Origin: Akkermansiaceae bacterium
GTDB lineage: Bacteria; Verrucomicrobiota; Verrucomicrobiia; Verrucomicrobiales; Akkermansiaceae
Direction of reading: 5' to 3'
DNA length: 35,881 nucleotides
NCBI GenBank assembly: GCA_903875675.1
Contig: CAIQXC010000046.1
Coordinates: 1 to 35,881 of the forward strand
Every line of letters begins with the position of its first letter. Position 1 is the stretch's first letter. The notes under the pieces are model-generated. The model had not been told where the DNA came from, made no database searches, and saw only the letters and a list, made by a program, of their open reading frames with translations. Position numbers and translations under genes: made by a program. This document shows positions 33,696-35,881 of this stretch, piece by piece.

Positions 33696-34667
33696 TCAGG
33701 TATAGCCGTAGCGGCGGTTCAGATCTCCGGCGGTGGCATCGAATACCCGGAGGTCATCCCTGCTCAAGTTGGATTTCCAACGCTCGTCGAGGCTGATCTC
33801 GGAGGATGAATCCATCCGCATGCCGTTGCCGATCACGTGTTGGGTTACCGCCCTGAAGTCAAGCCTGACCTTATCGGGATCGAGATCGAGGAAAGACACG
33901 AGTCGCTTGATGGTACCTTCGGGGTTGATACAGAGGTCCTCGTAGCGAACCTCGGTCCATAGCGTAGCAGGCAGTCGAGCCGTCAAGGCGTCGCATGATT
34001 CATTGCTGCGTTTCCATGAGTTGGCTGCTGCTTTCATTGATCCGAGCGGCGGGCGACGAATGCCGGTGCCGCCACCGCGCATACTCGGATCCTTTGAGTC
34101 GGCAAAAGTCCAATCATCGGTGTAAGTGAGAGCTACCGCCCGCCCATCGCGGATTACCCGGATCACCAGCAGGTCTAGGCCAGGGATCTTCAGCAGATAT
34201 CTCAGCCGTAAGGGTACCTTTGACGAGTCGATGACGACAGCGGATCCGGTCACCTCCAGCAGTGACTCGATGAGGGCAAGGTTGCGGTCGTTGCACTCGG
34301 CCAGACGGGCATTACACATGGGTAAGAGGGAGAGTGCGAGGTCGCGGATTATCTCGAGGGTACCGCCACGGTAGACAGGTGCCAGCAGGCGACGAATGTA
34401 GGGACTATCAATCTCAAAGATGTTGGTGCCGGCCCGGGTGATCTGAAAGTCAGCATAGCCACGCGCTGCCATTGCCGTGGCAACGTGTTGCCAAAAATCG
34501 CAATCGAGGATATGCTCGCGGCAGGAACATCGATAGGAGGCAGCATCGCCCAGCGAGGTGGCCTTGAGTTCACCGGCGGTACAGGCACCCGGTTGTGCGC
34601 CGAGAAGCATCGCTAGCAGGGTGGATCCGGAGTGGCTGGCAGCTAAGAGATATGCGAGTTTTGGCAT
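33696..34667 (-). CDS. Sulfotransferase family protein
   Basis: 323 residues from the ATG at 34665-34667. The 5'-phosphosulfate loop is near the N-terminus (AASHSGSTLLAMLLG), and the 3'-phosphate binding motif is VIRVIRDGRAVALTYTDD (~residues 168-185); RYEDLCINPEGTIKRLVSFL is typical of the family C-terminus. It transfers sulfate from PAPS to a hydroxyl or amine, here probably a sugar of the EPS. CSCREHILDCDFWQ is a Cys-rich segment common in this branch. It lies between the flippase and the ligase-like gene. Confidence 0.9.
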   Translation of the reverse strand: MPKLAYLLAASHSGSTLLAMLLGAQPGACTAGELKATSLGDAASYRCSCREHILDCDFWQHVATAMAARGYADFQITRAGTNIFEIDSPYIRRLLAPVYRGGTLEIIRDLALSLLPMCNARLAECNDRNLALIESLLEVTGSAVVIDSSKVPLRLRYLLKIPGLDLLVIRVIRDGRAVALTYTDDWTFADSKDPSMRGGGTGIRRPPLGSMKAAANSWKRSNESCDALTARLPATLWTEVRYEDLCINPEGTIKRLVSFLDLDPDKVRLDFRAVTQHVIGNGMRMDSSSEISLDERWKSNLSRDDLRVFDATAGDLNRRYGYT

Positions 34668-34765
34668 GGGAGTGCGGATATACCGGCTGAAAGACCGGAG
34701 TCGGAAGTCTAAGTTTGAAAGCAGTGTTAGTTGTCAGACTATACGTAATCCCATTTGCCCAGGAG

Positions 34766-35881
34766 TCATTCCTCCTCTTCGTTGTCATCCGGGGTGTTGA
34801 CGAACCATTTGTCAGGCAATTCGTCCAAAAACACCGGCTCACCGGTCTCCGAGGCAATGAGCGAATTGACATGGACCCGCAGCAGCAACCCAATCGCCGC
34901 CCACATTCCAACCGAACCCTCGCGAGGATAGAATGTCTGGCCTCCAAAGGCTCCGATCATAAGCGCAAGCACGAGGCAAAAGGCGGTGCACCCGATGGAA
35001 CAGACCAAGGGATCGTTCCGCACTAGGACATAGGTTATACTGTTCCTAACCACATAGAAGAAGAAGGCGACGACCAGAGTCATGCCTACGAATCCGTTGT
35101 CGAGCCATAGCTCCAAGTAGGCTTGGTGCGGGTGATCGAAGGACTCGCCATAGACATTGAGTAGATTGTCTCGAACCCCACACGTCACCATGCCCTGTCG
35201 CCCAAAGCCGATCAGCGGAGACTTGCTGATTTGCTCGATCACCTGCGGCCAGGCGATGTCGCGCCCGGAAGTCATTTCGTAGGCGCTGGTGCCAACCGTG
35301 AAATTGCCCTTCGTGCCGCCGAAACCCTCGAGCATCCGCTCTCTTACGCTCGGCAAGGCGATTCCAATGGCCAGCATCGCCACCGGAATCACAAGCAGCA
35401 ACTTGCGCCAGCGCAACATCGACAGAACAAGCCCCACTGCGATCCAAGTGACATAGCCGGTTCGGCCTCCGGTTAGTGCCTGGCCAAAGGCGATGGCCCC
35501 CGCGATGGTGAGCAGGATGCAGCGGTGAACATTTTGTTTCAGGAGAGGCAGCGTGGCCAGCGCCGCCCACGATGCCCCTGCAAGCATCATTGACAAGGTC
35601 ACCCGGTTGTACCCCATTTCCTTCTGGATGATTCTGGAAGCTCGGGCCGCAAGTTCTGATCCGCCGCCGCCGATGGAGCTCAATGGCATCCAGCGCACCA
35701 CCTGAATTGCCAGCAGAAAATAGAGCCCAAGGATGAAACCCAACGCGATAGTTGCCCGCTGGCGACTCCTACAGGCGTCAAAAATCAGCAGTGAAAGCAA
35801 CACCCACTTGACGGTGTTCAGTAAAAACTCGCTGACAATCGAACCATTGGTGTAACCGCTCGGATAGTTACTCAGAAGCAA
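34766..35881 (-). CDS. O-antigen ligase / Wzy-like polymerase (partial, N-terminus outside window)
   Basis: The frame is open to the right window edge; 371 codons are visible and no start is in view. Several membrane helices are present, with the Wzy_C features ALTGGRTGYVTWIAVGLVLS, SGRDIAWPQVIEQISKSPLIGFG and the periplasmic loop FDHPHQAYLELWLDNGFVGM. The C-terminus ends in an acidic tail (NTPDDNEEEE). It should polymerise repeat units or transfer the glycan in the periplasm. It is upstream of the sulfotransferase in the same direction, separated by 98 bp. Confidence 0.9.
   Translation of the reverse strand: MLLSNYPSGYTNGSIVSEFLLNTVKWVLLSLLIFDACRSRQRATIALGFILGLYFLLAIQVVRWMPLSSIGGGGSELAARASRIIQKEMGYNRVTLSMMLAGASWAALATLPLLKQNVHRCILLTIAGAIAFGQALTGGRTGYVTWIAVGLVLSMLRWRKLLLVIPVAMLAIGIALPSVRERMLEGFGGTKGNFTVGTSAYEMTSGRDIAWPQVIEQISKSPLIGFGRQGMVTCGVRDNLLNVYGESFDHPHQAYLELWLDNGFVGMTLVVAFFFYVVRNSITYVLVRNDPLVCSIGCTAFCLVLALMIGAFGGQTFYPREGSVGMWAAIGLLLRVHVNSLIASETGEPVFLDELPDKWFVNTPDDNEEEE

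Noticed and set aside
1-35881. Phage, transposon, CRISPR or antiphage system
   Set aside because: No transposase, integrase, terminal repeats, spacer arrays or nuclease modules were seen on either strand; gene content is consistently envelope and EPS related.

Overview
The window is a section of a large exopolysaccharide (EPS) and exosortase locus. It most likely comes from a Verrucomicrobiota bacterium. The evidence is two proteins with VPDSG-type C-terminal sorting signals, an exosortase of the type that pairs with VPDSG-CTERM, and two secreted proteins ending in the GDGL-N-x-x-EYALGTDP tail common in that phylum. Nearly all genes lie on the minus strand, so transcription runs right to left. 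I see no tRNA, rRNA, CRISPR array or insertion sequence.

Layout in transcription order. From 35881 to 19367 lie the polymer assembly and modification genes: a partial O-antigen-ligase/Wzy-like protein, a sulfotransferase, a Wzx-type flippase, three GT4 glycosyltransferases, one GT2 glycosyltransferase, three methyltransferases (one FkbM), two polysaccharide deacetylases, a UDP-sugar 4-epimerase-like SDR and an (alpha/alpha)-toroid protein. From 18862 to 15592 is a tight cluster of exosortase (xrtC-type), a polyprenyl-phosphate sugar-1-phosphate transferase and a WecG/TagA/CpsF glycosyltransferase. On the plus strand, 13809-15506 encodes a secreted Fn3/Ig-like repeat protein. From 13518 to 6716 are prsK, prsR and prsT, the sensor kinase, sigma-54 activator and TPR lipoprotein of PEP-CTERM systems; prsT carries an apparent frameshift. 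At 6500-4727 are the two VPDSG-CTERM cargo proteins. A secreted beta-helix protein lies at 3128-4594 on the plus strand. The window ends with a polysaccharide export lipoprotein, a small membrane protein, a nucleotidyltransferase and a second 4-epimerase, cut by the left edge.

How they fit together: nucleotide sugars are made by the nucleotidyltransferase and epimerases, loaded on the lipid carrier by the sugar transferase, extended and decorated, flipped, polymerised and exported. PrsK/PrsR probably switch on sigma-54 promoters. I see one excellent -24/-12 promoter before a VPDSG cargo gene (5353-5370) and a good candidate before the toroid gene (20741-20758). Both cargo genes also share a cis-element that ends exactly 194 bp upstream of each start codon, a good candidate for the PrsR binding site. 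This shared regulatory architecture is the most interesting signal in the window.

Limits: functions come from motif reading, without database searches. Substrate specificities of the glycosyltransferases, methyltransferases and epimerases cannot be read from the sequence.
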